Assembly: GCF_029846175.1 (NCBI RefSeq)
Contig: NZ_JARWAC010000021.1
Coordinates: 234,041-298,040, forward strand
Direction of reading: 5' to 3'
From: Sphaerisporangium sp. TRM90804
GTDB lineage: Bacteria > Actinomycetota > Actinomycetes > Streptosporangiales > Streptosporangiaceae
DNA length: 64,000 bases
Positions 53,831 to 61,949 of this stretch are shown in pieces (the stretch's first letter is position 1; each line of letters opens with the position of its first letter). The notes beneath the pieces were generated by a model. The model saw only the letters and a list, made by a program, of their open reading frames with translations, searched no databases and was not told where the DNA came from. The translations under genes were made by a program, and so were the position numbers.

Positions 53831-54020
53831 CGGGTGACATCGGTGCCTGCCCCCGAGGCGGCCGTGCCACCCCTGTCTGCCTCCTCAGGCGGCCGTGCCA
53901 CCGGTGCCTGCTCCGGACGGCCGTGACAGTGGCACCTGCCCCTGGCGGCCGTGACAGTGGCACCTGCCCCTGGCGGCCGTGACAGTGGCACCTGCACGGG
54001 TGGCGTGAGACCGGCGCCTA
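53831..54020. repeat. 28-bp minisatellite
   Basis: GGCCGTGACAGTGGCACCTGCCCCTGGC-like units: CCGTGAC (or CCGTGCC) occurs at 53862, 53893, 53921, 53949 and 53977 with spacings of 31, 28, 28 and 28 bp, plus degenerate copies on both sides. It fills most of the 405-bp gap between the toxin candidate and the haemoglobin fusion gene. No spacer structure, so it is not CRISPR. Confidence 0.75.
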
Positions 54021-54141
54021 CCCGGACGGTCGTGATAGCAGCGTCCCCACCCCGCACTTGCTTACATGATTACAATAGCCGCGAATCAACTCCAGCCGAT
54101 CAAGGCACGCCCGGACGCAGCCACCATAGGAGTGATCACGC

Positions 54142-54903
54142 GTGATCGTCGAATACATCCGCTACCGCGTGCCGTCCGAGCGCGCGGAGGAGTTCGAAGC
54201 GGCATACCAGCGAGCGGCCGCGTCCCTGGCGAGCGCGCCGCAGTGCGTGGACTACGAACTCGCCCGGTCCACCGAAGAGCCCGGCGTCTACATCCTGCGC
54301 ATCACATGGACGTCGGCCAAGGACCACCTGGAAGGCTTCCGCCGAGGCGACCTCTTCCCGGCCTTCTTCGCCGAGATCCGCCCCTACGTGGACGACATCG
54401 AGGAGATGCGCCACTACGAACGCACCCCCGTGCACGGCCCGGGAGCCTCGGCCCCCACCCTCTACACCTGGGCGGGCGGCGCCGATGCGTTCGAGCGGCT
54501 CACCGAGAGGTTCTACGAGCTCGTCCTCGCCGACGACCTGATCGGCCCCCTGTTCAAGGGCATGGACCCCGGCCACCCCCGCTTCGTGGCGATGTGGCTG
54601 GCCGAAGTCTTCGGCGGCCCCGCCCGCTACACCGCCGAGCGCGGCGGCTACCCCCACATGCTCTCCATGCACCTGGGCAAGGCGATCACCGAACCGATGC
54701 GCCGCCGCTGGGTGAGCCTGCTGACAGACGCCGCCGACGAGGTAGGGCTCCCCGACGACCCCGAGTTCCGCGCCGCCTTCACCGGCTACATCGAATGGGG
54801 CACCCGCCTGGCCCTGTCCAACTCCCAGCCCGGAGCCCATCCCCCCAAGAACGCCCCCGTCCCCCACTGGGGCTGGGGCGTAGCCCCTCCCTACATCGCC
54901 TGA
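54142..54903 (+). CDS. ABM domain fused to group II truncated haemoglobin
   Basis: 253-aa protein. Residues 1-95 form an antibiotic-biosynthesis-monooxygenase-type ferredoxin-like domain (VEYIRYRVPSERAEEFEAAY). From about residue 105 follows a truncated haemoglobin fold of the TrHbO class: LYTWAGGADAFERLTERFYE, GPARYTAERGGYPHM, probable proximal His177 in SMHLGKA and the G8 tryptophan W190. Fusions of this type occur in actinobacteria. The role could be oxygen or NO chemistry on an aromatic or quinone substrate, but none is shown. It starts after a gap with TTACAATAGC and an AGGAGTGATC ribosome site. Confidence 0.8.
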   Translation: MIVEYIRYRVPSERAEEFEAAYQRAAASLASAPQCVDYELARSTEEPGVYILRITWTSAKDHLEGFRRGDLFPAFFAEIRPYVDDIEEMRHYERTPVHGPGASAPTLYTWAGGADAFERLTERFYELVLADDLIGPLFKGMDPGHPRFVAMWLAEVFGGPARYTAERGGYPHMLSMHLGKAITEPMRRRWVSLLTDAADEVGLPDDPEFRAAFTGYIEWGTRLALSNSQPGAHPPKNAPVPHWGWGVAPPYIA

Positions 54904-54998
54904 CCCCCAACAGGAGACCGAGCCCCACGCCGCCGTAAGAAGAGACCCCCTCCCGGCGCCGGCCGTCCCGCGCTTCCCGCGAGAGCTACGATCCGCTC

Positions 54999-55448
54999 AT
55001 GTCGCACCTGGGACTGATCACCCTCGTCGTCCGTGACTACGACGAGGCCATCGCCTTCTACGTGGACGTCCTCGGCTTCGAGCTCCTGGAGGACACCGTC
55101 CTCGACGAGCGCAAGCGCTGGGTGACCGTCCGCCCCAGAGGGGCCAGGGAGACCGCCCTCCTGCTGGCCCGCGCGGCCACCCCCGACCAGGAGACCCGGA
55201 TCGGTGACCAGACCGGCGGCAGGGTGGGCATGTTCCTCTACACCGACGACTTCACCCGCGACCACGACCGCTTCACCTCAGCAGGCGTACGTTTCATCAG
55301 ACCCCCGAGCCACGAGCCCTACGGCACCGTAGCCGTCTTCGAAGACCTATACGGCAACCGCTGGGACCTCCTCCAACCCACAACCCCACCCGACGCTCCC
55401 ACAACGACACCCCCCACGCACAACTCAGCCAAGACGCCTAGCAGCTAA
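54999..55448 (+). CDS. VOC-superfamily (glyoxalase/bleomycin-resistance-like) protein
   Basis: 149-aa metal-dependent-fold protein with two beta-alpha-beta-beta-beta repeats: LGLITLVVRDYDEAIAFYVDVLGFELLEDTV at the start and VAVFEDLYGNRWDLLQP near the end. The metal ligands expected are His4 and a late glutamate, but the late motif reads FEDLYGNRWDLLQ, with no sure ligand. Many members bind small toxic metabolites; nothing here decides the substrate. ATG 54999 lies 95 bp after the haemoglobin fusion and may be transcribed with it. Its last 25 residues are Thr/Pro-rich. Confidence 0.8.
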   Translation: MSHLGLITLVVRDYDEAIAFYVDVLGFELLEDTVLDERKRWVTVRPRGARETALLLARAATPDQETRIGDQTGGRVGMFLYTDDFTRDHDRFTSAGVRFIRPPSHEPYGTVAVFEDLYGNRWDLLQPTTPPDAPTTTPPTHNSAKTPSS

Positions 55449-55459
55449 GAGACCGAGCA

Positions 55460-55870
55460 TCCCCGAGCAAAGCCGGCCGAGGCATAAAGCGTCCGGGAAC
55501 GGGCGGCCGAGGCATAAAGCGTCCGAGGACGGGCGGCCGAGGCATAAAGCGTCCGAGGGACGAGTGGCCAAGGCGCAGAGCGCCGGGAACGAAGCGTCCG
55601 GGAGGCGCAGAGCGGGCCGAGGCATGCCGCGTCCGGGGGGCGAAGCCGGCCGAGGCGTGCAACGTCCGGAGGGTGGAGCGGCCGAGGTGCATGCGGCCGA
55701 CGAACGGAGCAGCCGACGCGAAGTGCCGGGGGCGAACTGACCGAGGCAAGCCGCGACCCAAGGCAAAACCGAGGCAAGCCGCGACCCAAGGCAAAGCTTC
55801 CGAAGGCGGAGCTGCCCAAGGCGTAAAGCGTCAGCGGACGGAGCGGCCGAGGCGCAAGAGAGACTCCCGC
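55460..55870. repeat. About 30-bp minisatellite with degenerate extension
   Basis: GGCCGAGGCATAAAGCGTCCG units recur at 55475, 55505 and 55535 with exact 30-bp spacing, and decayed units (CCAAGGCGCAGAGCG, CCGAGGCGTGCAACG and others) continue to about 55870. A separate pair ACCGAGGCAAGCCGCGACCCAAGGC is repeated about 55740-55795. It fills the 498-bp convergent gap between the VOC gene and yajQ. No coding frame or hairpin-with-spacer pattern is supported. Confidence 0.75.
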
Positions 55871-55946
55871 CCCCGTGCGCCCCGGATCTCCTGATGGCTC
55901 CTGAACCGAACGTGACGCTCAGCTCGGCCCCATGACCGCCCGATCG

Positions 55947-56438
55947 CTACCTGTAGTTGGTGAACTGCAGGGCGATGTCCAGATCCTTGCCCTTGAGCAG
56001 GGAGATGATGTCCTGGAGCTCATCCTTCTTCTTCGAGCTCACCCGCAGCTCGTCCCCCTGGATCTGCGCCTTGACGCCCTTGGGCCCCTCATCGCGAATG
56101 ATCTTGGAGATCTTCTTGGCGTGCTCCTGGTCGATGCCCTCCTTGAGGCTCACGACCAGGTGGTACTCCTTGCCAGACAGCTTAGGCTCACCGGCGTCGA
56201 GCACCTTCAGAGACAGACCCCGCTTGATGATCTTCTCCTTGAACACGTCGAGGACGGCGCTCGCGCGCTCCTCGCTGTTCGCCTTGATCTGGATGTCGTC
56301 CTGCCCCGACCAGGCGATGCTCGCCCCCGTGCCCTTGAAGTCGAAGCGGTGCCCGACCTCCTTGACCGTCTGGTTCAGCGCGTTGTCGACCTCCTGCCGG
56401 TCGATCTTGCTAACCACGTCGAAACTACTGTCGGCCAT
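55947..56438 (-). CDS. YajQ-family nucleotide-binding protein
   Basis: 163-aa protein, entire and typical for the family (DUF520). ATG 56438 gives [23 protein letters not shown]; the longer frame upstream crosses the t[31 protein letters not shown] and [57 protein letters not shown] are the family signature. Some members bind cyclic di-GMP and act on transcription; that is not proven in actinomycetes. It is divergent from tRNA-Tyr. Confidence 0.93.
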   Translation of the reverse strand: MADSSFDVVSKIDRQEVDNALNQTVKEVGHRFDFKGTGASIAWSGQDDIQIKANSEERASAVLDVFKEKIIKRGLSLKVLDAGEPKLSGKEYHLVVSLKEGIDQEHAKKISKIIRDEGPKGVKAQIQGDELRVSSKKKDELQDIISLLKGKDLDIALQFTNYR

Positions 56439-56578
56439 CGGTGTAGGTGTCCTCTCTCGTCCCCCCGACCCTAGCGACCCAGACCCCCCCGCGTGCAGAC
56501 CACCACCGCACCGCCGGGTGTCACAGCCACGCTGGAAGTCCGCTATTCTTCTTGCTGTCACCGCGCAAGCGAAGACAC

Positions 56579-56660
56579 GGCAGGTTGCCCGAGTGGCCAA
56601 AGGGAGCGGTCTGTAAAACCGTCGGCTCAGCCTACGCAAGTTCGAACCTTGCACCTGCCA
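56579..56660 (+). tRNA. tRNA-Tyr (GUA), class II
   Basis: Acceptor stem GGCAGGT (56579-56585) pairs with ACCTGCC (56653-56659), discriminator A at 56660; the loop CTGTAAA places anticodon GTA. A long variable arm (CGGCTCAGCC...) and T-arm GCAAG-TTCGAAC-CTTGC are in place. CCA is not encoded. A terminator follows at 56681. It is a possible chromosomal integration landmark, but no attachment-site duplication was seen. Confidence 0.95.
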
Positions 56661-56680
56661 CCGGGAATTTTCCCAGCTCA

Positions 56681-56704
56681 GAGGCCCCCCGGGGCCTCTT
56701 TTGC
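56681..56704 (+). terminator. Rho-independent terminator after tRNA-Tyr
   Basis: GAGGCCCC (56681-56688), a two-base loop, GGGGCCTC (56691-56698) and the T run TTTTGCTTTCC make a textbook intrinsic terminator 20 bp downstream of the tRNA. It is the only clear T-rich terminator in the window. Confidence 0.85.
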
Positions 56705-56968
56705 TTTCCAGGGGCATGCAGTCAGACGCAGCTAGAAGCGGTCGTTTGTCACTGCTCCCGGCATGTACGCGGAATGGATCATGATCCGTTTACCCGTGTT
56801 GGCTACCCACCCCACCACCGTCGGCGAGATCCACCCGAAGGTCGGCCACTGTCAACGTCACTATCTGTAAGAGTCGGTTCTCGCCCTGCTTGAGTCACAG
56901 AGACTACTTCGTCCGCGTCTCACGAGAGTCTGACAGAGAGTGCGACGGCAGGGCCGCCGTCTCATCCA
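56705..56968. other. Gap between tRNA terminator and GerMN lipoprotein gene; no gene seen
   Basis: 264 bp without an open frame of coding quality. Composition is somewhat less GC-rich than the flanks (ATGGATCATGATCCG, ACGTCACTATCTGTAAGAG). I see no att-type repeat of the tRNA 3' end and no integrase remnant. It may only be the 3' flank of the lipoprotein gene. Confidence 0.35.
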
Positions 56969-57556
56969 CTACGCCGGTGCGATGAGGGCCGCGTAGTGCT
57001 CGGCCGTGGTTGGCTGGTCGGACAGTGATCCGTCCCCGCGGGGGATGTCAAGCGGTTGACCATTGCGCGTGAATGCGACGGCGGTGATGTCGGGCTGGCT
57101 GGTGAGGGTGCAGACGATCTGACCGAAGGCGAGGATCTCGTCGGTGCGACTGGTGTCGGTGAGGCTGTCGATCACCTCGACGGTGGCGACGGTGCCGACA
57201 ACACGGATGCCGGTGATCGTGGTGGTGCCGGTCAGGGCGCTGGTGATGTCGGCGTCCTCTTCGGCGTCGGTGGGTCCGGTCAGCAGCGCCTGACGCAGGT
57301 CGTCGACGGTGGCGGGCATGCGGGCGCGGCGTACCACGGCGACGAGCTTGTCGTTGCGCAGGAAGTAGATGGGCTGCGCGACGGTGCCTTCCGGCCGCTG
57401 GTCGGGCCCGGCGGGCGGTGAGGGTTCGGACAGCCCGCGCGAGGGTGGTAGCTCGCGCGGTGTCTGTTCTGCGGGTACGCCACACCCAGCGGGCAGTAAA
57501 GCGATGGCGGTGGCCAGGGTGGCCAGGGTGGCCAGGGTGGCCAGGCGGCGGGTCAT
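56969..57556 (-). CDS. GerMN-domain lipoprotein
   Basis: 195-aa surface lipoprotein from ATG 57556, which overlaps the kinase stop (ATGA). The signal peptide has an LAT tripeptide repeated four times in its hydrophobic core and a lipobox LLPAGC. Residues from about 60 on show a GerMN-type beta/alpha domain (QPIYFLRNDKLVAVVRRA, TTTITGIRVVGTVATVEVIDSLTD, FGQIVCTLTSQPDITAVAFTRNGQPLDIP), as in sporulation GerM and the N-terminus of LpqB. Association with a kinase/response regulator suggests it modulates the sensor from outside, as LpqB does for MtrB. Function is inferred. Confidence 0.82.
   Translation of the reverse strand: MTRRLATLATLATLATAIALLPAGCGVPAEQTPRELPPSRGLSEPSPPAGPDQRPEGTVAQPIYFLRNDKLVAVVRRARMPATVDDLRQALLTGPTDAEEDADITSALTGTTTITGIRVVGTVATVEVIDSLTDTSRTDEILAFGQIVCTLTSQPDITAVAFTRNGQPLDIPRGDGSLSDQPTTAEHYAALIAPA
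57509..57547. repeat. 9-bp in-frame tandem repeat in signal peptide coding region
   Basis: GTGGCCAGG (plus strand) is repeated about four times within codons for the signal peptide of the GerMN lipoprotein, encoding Leu-Ala-Thr repeats. The unit is a multiple of three, so copy changes would alter only the length of the hydrophobic core. Confidence 0.75.
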
Positions 57557-58908
57557 GGGGTGCATACGGGGAGTTCGACGTGGAACCGGGCGCCTCCACC
57601 GGGCCGGTCATGCACGGTGACGCGCCCGCCGTGGGCGTGGGCGTGTCGTGTGACGAGAGCCAGGCCGAGGCCGGTGCCGTCGGTGTTGCCCCGTGCGTTG
57701 GCGTTTCGTCCGCGGACGAAACGACCGAAGATGATCTGTTTGTCGTCGTCGGTGACGCCGGGACCCTGGTCGTCGACATCGAGGAAGCAGGTTCCGGCGG
57801 TGGCACCGATGCGCACGGAGGTGGGCCCGCCGGCGTATCGGACGGCGTTGTCGAGCAGGTTGCCGAGCAACTGGGTGACACGGCGCCGGTCGACGTGCCA
57901 GGTGACGTCTATGCCGGCGTCGACGGTGACAAGGCTGTCGGGCAGGCCACGGGAACGGCATGCCTGACGGGCCAGATCGGCGACGTCGACCGGGCCACGC
58001 TCGACGGGCTGGTCGCTGCGAGCCAGTTCCAGCAGGTCGGTGACGAGTGCCTGAAAGCGTGTGACTTCGGCTGCGACGAGGTGGGCGGCGGTCGCGGTGC
58101 GCGCGTCGAGGTGCTCGCGGCGGCGGGTCAGGACACTGGTGGCCGCGGACAGTGTCTGCAGGGGGGAGCGCAGTTCGTGGCTGACGTCGGCGGCGAAGCG
58201 GCGGTCGCGCCGCAGGCGTTGCGACAACTCGTCGACCATCTGGTTGAAGGAGGTGGTGAGCCGTTCCAGGTCCGGTTCGGTGGTGGGGTCGAGTCGGGTG
58301 CCGTAGCCGCCGGCGGTGATGGATTCGGCGGCGTCGGCGACCGCCGTGAGGGGCCGTAGGGCGTAGCGGGTGGTGTACCAGCCCAGCGCCGCTCCGGCCG
58401 CGGCGGTCATGATCGCCACGGCGGTGAGGCTCACCGACAGCAGGTACAGGGTGGATTCGAGTTCCTCCAGGGAGCCGATCTGGTAGAACGTGGTCGACGC
58501 CGACAGCGGTATCGCCACCACGAGGGCGGGTCGCCCGTTGGCGTGCGTCCGCTGCATCGCGGCGCGGCCGGGCTGGGCGAAGTCACGAAGGGTTCGGGGG
58601 ATGGCGGTCCCCACGTCGACGCCGGCGTCGACGGCGTACCAGGTGCCGTCCCGGTGCAGCACCGACAGTCGGTTCTCACCGGTGTCGAGGGTGCGCAGGA
58701 TCTGCGCGACGTCGGGCTTGTCGCCGTCGAGGCCCTCGCGCACGACGTCGGCGTCGGAGGTGGCGGCCCGCGCGATGGTGCGTTCGCGTTCCTCGATGAG
58801 CAGGTCGCGGGTCAGTTGGTAGGACACCAGCGCCATCGCCGCCGACAGGGTCAGCGCGCTGACGGTGAAGCCGGCGGTGACCCGGGTGCGCAGGCCGGTA
58901 CGTTTCAT
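57553..58908 (-). CDS. OmpR-type sensor histidine kinase
   Basis: 451-aa membrane sensor. ATG 58908 overlaps the response regulator stop (ATGA); the longer frame upstream is shadow. TM1 about 12-31; periplasmic sensor about 32-152; TM2 about 155-178; HAMP 179-232; H-box DVSHELRSPL with phosphorylatable H244; N-box LLDNAVRYAG; G-boxes DQGPGV and GTGLGLALV. All catalytic boxes are intact. The signal is unknown. The gene lies between the regulator and the GerMN lipoprotein in one operon. Confidence 0.93.
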   Translation of the reverse strand: MKRTGLRTRVTAGFTVSALTLSAAMALVSYQLTRDLLIEERERTIARAATSDADVVREGLDGDKPDVAQILRTLDTGENRLSVLHRDGTWYAVDAGVDVGTAIPRTLRDFAQPGRAAMQRTHANGRPALVVAIPLSASTTFYQIGSLEELESTLYLLSVSLTAVAIMTAAAGAALGWYTTRYALRPLTAVADAAESITAGGYGTRLDPTTEPDLERLTTSFNQMVDELSQRLRRDRRFAADVSHELRSPLQTLSAATSVLTRRREHLDARTATAAHLVAAEVTRFQALVTDLLELARSDQPVERGPVDVADLARQACRSRGLPDSLVTVDAGIDVTWHVDRRRVTQLLGNLLDNAVRYAGGPTSVRIGATAGTCFLDVDDQGPGVTDDDKQIIFGRFVRGRNANARGNTDGTGLGLALVTRHAHAHGGRVTVHDRPGGGARFHVELPVCTP

Positions 58909-59582
58909 CGTTGCAGCTTGTAGCCGAGGCCACGGACGGTGACCACGTGCCGGGGGGTGCGCGGGTCGTGCTCGATCTTGTGGCGGAGCCGGCCGACGTG
59001 CACGTCGACGATGCGTTCGTCGCCGGTGTCGTACTCCCACACCCGTTGCAGCAGCTGCTGGCGTGACAGCACCCGGCCCGGGTGATCAGCCAGCTCGCAC
59101 AGCAGTCGGAACTCGGTGCGGGTGAGCGCGACCGCGTCGCCGGCCAGCCGGACCTCGCCCGCCTCGGGGATGATCTCCAGGTCGCCGAACCGCAGTGCGG
59201 GTACCGGCTCGGCCAGGGTGGTGCGCGAGCGCCTGCGCAGGGCCCGCAGCCGCGCGGACAGTTCCTTGACGGCGACGGGCTTGACGACGTAGTCGTCGGC
59301 GCCGGCTTCCAGTGCGGCGACGATGTCATGGGTATCGTCGCGGGCGCTGACCACGACGATCGGCACGTCGTCGTCGCGGCGCAGCTGCCGGATCGCCTCG
59401 AAGCCGTCCATCCCGGGCAGCATAAGGTCGACCAGGACGGTGTCGGCCGGCTCGGCGCGATGTGCGCGCAGTCCTTCCTCCGCGGTGCCGGCTCCCCGCA
59501 CGGTGTATCCCTCGTCTTCCATGGCCAGCATCAGTGACAGGCGGATCCGGTCGTCGTCCTCGATCACCAGCACTGCGCTCAT
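58905..59582 (-). CDS. OmpR/PhoB-family response regulator
   Basis: 225-aa DNA-binding regulator. The receiver has D9-D10 and phosphoacceptor D52 (TVLVDLMLPGMDG), a switch threonine/serine in VVVSARD and lysine in VVKPVAVKEL. The C-terminal winged helix shows LTRTEFRLLCELADHPGRVLSRQQLLQRVWEYD and the final RGLGYKL. ATG 59582 is the first gene of the operon; RR stop overlaps kinase start by 4 bp. Likely target genes include the operon itself, by family habit. Confidence 0.94.
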   Translation of the reverse strand: MSAVLVIEDDDRIRLSLMLAMEDEGYTVRGAGTAEEGLRAHRAEPADTVLVDLMLPGMDGFEAIRQLRRDDDVPIVVVSARDDTHDIVAALEAGADDYVVKPVAVKELSARLRALRRRSRTTLAEPVPALRFGDLEIIPEAGEVRLAGDAVALTRTEFRLLCELADHPGRVLSRQQLLQRVWEYDTGDERIVDVHVGRLRHKIEHDPRTPRHVVTVRGLGYKLQR

Positions 59583-59725
59583 GTTTGCATCATCGCCTGT
59601 TCCGGGCAGGCGCGCGCAGGCGCGGTGGCTCCGGACGGGTTTGTCATCCGACTGTCATACCTGCGTGTAGTGACCGCCATACCGCCCGAGCATCCTCGTA
59701 GCAGGCGCTGGCGGGAGGTGTGGAC

Positions 59726-60089
59726 ATGCGGAGGCCGGTGACACCGGCGCCGCGCGCCCGCGCCGTCGCGGTGGTGCGGGTCCGAGTCGATCAACCTGGA
59801 TCCGGCATCCGCCGGTCAGGCCGGTGCCGTGCTCGACGCCGCTCTGGGCCGGTGCCTGGCGCGGCTGGTCGTCGACTCGGCCGGTTGTGCGTTCACCGAC
59901 GCAGCCGGCATCGCCCCGCCGGCGCGCATCGGCCCGCCGGGACGACGGGCGGCTGCAGCCGCGATCGGCCCGTCCCCTGGTTCGGCGCGTCCGCACCTCG
60001 CCCGCGTCGACGGCGTCCCGCGCCTCGGCACGAAAGCCCGCTATGACGAATCGCACCATGCTTTGCGAGACATGCCACGAGGAGGGTAG
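59726..60089 (+). pseudogene. Frameshifted STAS-domain (anti-sigma factor antagonist-like) gene
   Basis: GGGAGGTG followed by ATG 59726 opens a frame reading ARAVAVVRVRV, like the first strand of a STAS domain. The reading frame then stops resembling it; the remainder (INLDPASAGQAGAVLDAALGRC LARLVVDSAGCAFTDAAGI) is found in another frame (about 59784-59915), where a TGA at 59739 prevents a start. After the DAAGI loop the sequence degrades into Arg/Pro-rich text. This indicates at least one frameshift and a lost C-terminal half. A sequence error could produce the frameshift but not the missing end. Confidence 0.6.
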
Positions 60090-60092
60090 ATC

Positions 60093-60371
60093 ATGACTGT
60101 TTCAGGAATCATCACCGCGTTGATCGTCGGTTTGATCGTCGGCGCGCTGGGGCGCTGGATCGTCCCGGGTAAGCAGAACATCCCGATCTGGGTGACCATG
60201 GCCATCGGTGTGGTGGCCGCCCTGCTGGGCACCATCCTCGCCCGGGCCGTCGGCATCGACACCTCCGGCTTCAGCCTGCTTACCCTGCTGGTCCAGATCG
60301 GCCTGGCCGCTCTCGGGGTGGTGGTGGTCGCCGGTACGGCCAGACGCCGCCGTACGCCCGAAGCGCAGTGA
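60093..60371 (+). CDS. GlsB/YeaQ/YmgE-family small membrane stress protein
   Basis: 92-aa, three-helix membrane protein. IITALIVGLIVGALGRWIVPGKQNIPIWVTMAIGVVAALLGTILA is the transglycosylase-associated family signature. The ATG follows GAGGAGGG. Members are stress-induced in many bacteria without a known reaction. It is followed 45 bp later by another small membrane protein and 261 bp later by a CNNM protein, probably one transcript. Confidence 0.85.
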   Translation: MTVSGIITALIVGLIVGALGRWIVPGKQNIPIWVTMAIGVVAALLGTILARAVGIDTSGFSLLTLLVQIGLAALGVVVVAGTARRRRTPEAQ

Positions 60372-60416
60372 CCGACCCGGCCCCATCGCCTGCTCACAAC
60401 TGTGGAGGTACCACCC

Positions 60417-60581
60417 ATGCGTGCCCTGCTCATCGCCGTCGGCACCGTCGCTCTGGTGCTCATCCTGCTCGGCGTCATCATCGAAGCCGTGCAGTGGCTG
60501 CTGATCATCGGTCTGGTCGCGCTCGTCGCGGCGATCGTCCTCGGTGTCGTGCACGCCCGCCGTGCGTTGCATGAGCATTAG
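60417..60581 (+). CDS. 54-aa hydrophobic small membrane protein
   Basis: A short gene with TGTGGAGGT seven bases before the ATG. The product (MRALLIAVGTVALVLILLGVIIEAVQWLLIIGL...) has two closely spaced hydrophobic helices separated by IIEAVQ and ends in HARRALHEH. It resembles small membrane proteins often seen beside GlsB genes. No function is assignable; the ribosome site and the intact two-helix plan make it a likely real gene. Confidence 0.65.
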   Translation: MRALLIAVGTVALVLILLGVIIEAVQWLLIIGLVALVAAIVLGVVHARRALHEH

Positions 60582-60632
60582 CACCCGGCATGCCGTGCCA
60601 GGTGAACGATCGACAAGGAAGGCGACCCCCAT

Positions 60633-61949
60633 ATGTCCGGCTACGGCGTGCAACTGGCGCTGGTGCTGACGCTGGTGCTGCTCAACGCCGTGTTCGCCGG
60701 CAGCGAGATGGCCCTTGTCACCTTGCGTGACAGCCAACTGCGGCGCCTGGAACGCACCTCGCGCGGCGGACAGGTTCTGGCGCGACTGGCCCGCGACCCG
60801 AACCGGTTCCTCGCCACCATCCAGATCGGCATCACCCTAGCCGGGTTCCTGGCCTCTGCCGCCGCGGCGGTTTCCCTGGCAGAACCGTTGATCGCCCCGC
60901 TGGGCTTCCTCGGCTCTGCCGCCGAACCCTCCGCCATCGTGCTGGTCACCGTCGTACTCGCGTTCATCACCCTGGTGCTGGGCGAGCTGGCACCCAAACG
61001 CATCGCCATGCAACGTGCCGAAGGGTGGGCACTGCTCGTCGCACGCCCGCTGAACCTGCTCGCCACTGCGTCCCGCCCGGCGGTGTGGCTGCTCGGCAAG
61101 TCCACCGACATGGTCGTGCGGCTCACCGGCGGCGACCCGCACGCCGCCCGCGAAGAGGTAGGCATCGAGGAAATCCGCGACATGGTCGCCACGCAACGCG
61201 GTTTCTCCGCCGAGCAGCGCACCATCATCAGCGGCGCATTCGAGATCGCCGACCGGATCCTGCGCGAGATCCTCGTCCCGCGCCGCGACGTGACCCACCT
61301 GCCCGCCACCCTGCCCGCTGCTGAGGCGCTACGCAGGCTCATCGACTCCGGACGTTCCCGCGCCCCCGTGACCGGGCCCGTCGGCCTCGACGACGTCGTC
61401 GGCATCGTGCACCTGCGCGACCTCATCGACGCCGACGGTGCGGTCGGTGAGCACACCAGCCTGCCGCCGTTCCTGCCGGAAACCCTGAAGGTCTCCGACG
61501 CCCTGCGGCAGATGCGTCAGCAGCGCCAGCAGTTCGCGCTGGTCGTCGACGAACGCGGCTCCGTCGACGGCATCGTCACCATGGAGGACCTCGTCGAGGA
61601 GATCGTCGGCGAGATCTACGACGAGACCGACCGTGACGTGCAAGCCGTCGTGCACGAACCCGACGGCGTGATGCTTCTGGCCGGTGCCTTCCCTCTGCAC
61701 GACCTGGCCGACATCAGCGTCGACCTCGGCGACGAGCCGGACGGCGACTACACCACCATCGCCGGGTTGGTCCTGGCCCGCCTCGGCCACATTCCCACCG
61801 CCGCCGGTGAGCAGGTCGACCTCGGCCGGCACACCGCGCAGGTCGTCGAGGTCACCGGACACGCCATCACCAAGATCCGACTGCGCCCCCGCACGAACAA
61901 CCCGGTCGACGATGCGGAGACGCCGGCGGCGCAATCGGCGTCGGCGTAG
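60633..61949 (+). CDS. CNNM/CorC-type membrane protein with CBS pair (hemolysin family)
   Basis: 438-aa protein. Residues 1-190 form the CNNM (DUF21) membrane domain with about four helices, including VLTLVLLNAVFAGSEMALVTLRDSQLRRLE and ELAPKRIAMQRAEGWA. CBS domains at about 205-325 contain DVTHLPATLPAAEALRRLI and FALVVDERGSVDGIVTMEDLVEEIVGEIYDE. A CorC_HlyC transporter-associated domain is last (ISVDLGDEPDGDYTTIAGLVLARLGHIP). Family members are linked to magnesium/cobalt export. The ATG is preceded by AAGGAAGG. It is the last gene before an 820-bp gap. Confidence 0.9.
   Translation: MSGYGVQLALVLTLVLLNAVFAGSEMALVTLRDSQLRRLERTSRGGQVLARLARDPNRFLATIQIGITLAGFLASAAAAVSLAEPLIAPLGFLGSAAEPSAIVLVTVVLAFITLVLGELAPKRIAMQRAEGWALLVARPLNLLATASRPAVWLLGKSTDMVVRLTGGDPHAAREEVGIEEIRDMVATQRGFSAEQRTIISGAFEIADRILREILVPRRDVTHLPATLPAAEALRRLIDSGRSRAPVTGPVGLDDVVGIVHLRDLIDADGAVGEHTSLPPFLPETLKVSDALRQMRQQRQQFALVVDERGSVDGIVTMEDLVEEIVGEIYDETDRDVQAVVHEPDGVMLLAGAFPLHDLADISVDLGDEPDGDYTTIAGLVLARLGHIPTAAGEQVDLGRHTAQVVEVTGHAITKIRLRPRTNNPVDDAETPAAQSASA

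Noticed and set aside
53831..54020. CRISPR-like repeats near the toxin-antitoxin candidate
   Set aside because: 28-bp units are in direct tandem with no spacers.
55460..55870. CRISPR array
   Set aside because: Repeats follow each other directly at 30 bp with no unique spacers, decay gradually to the right, and there are no cas genes.
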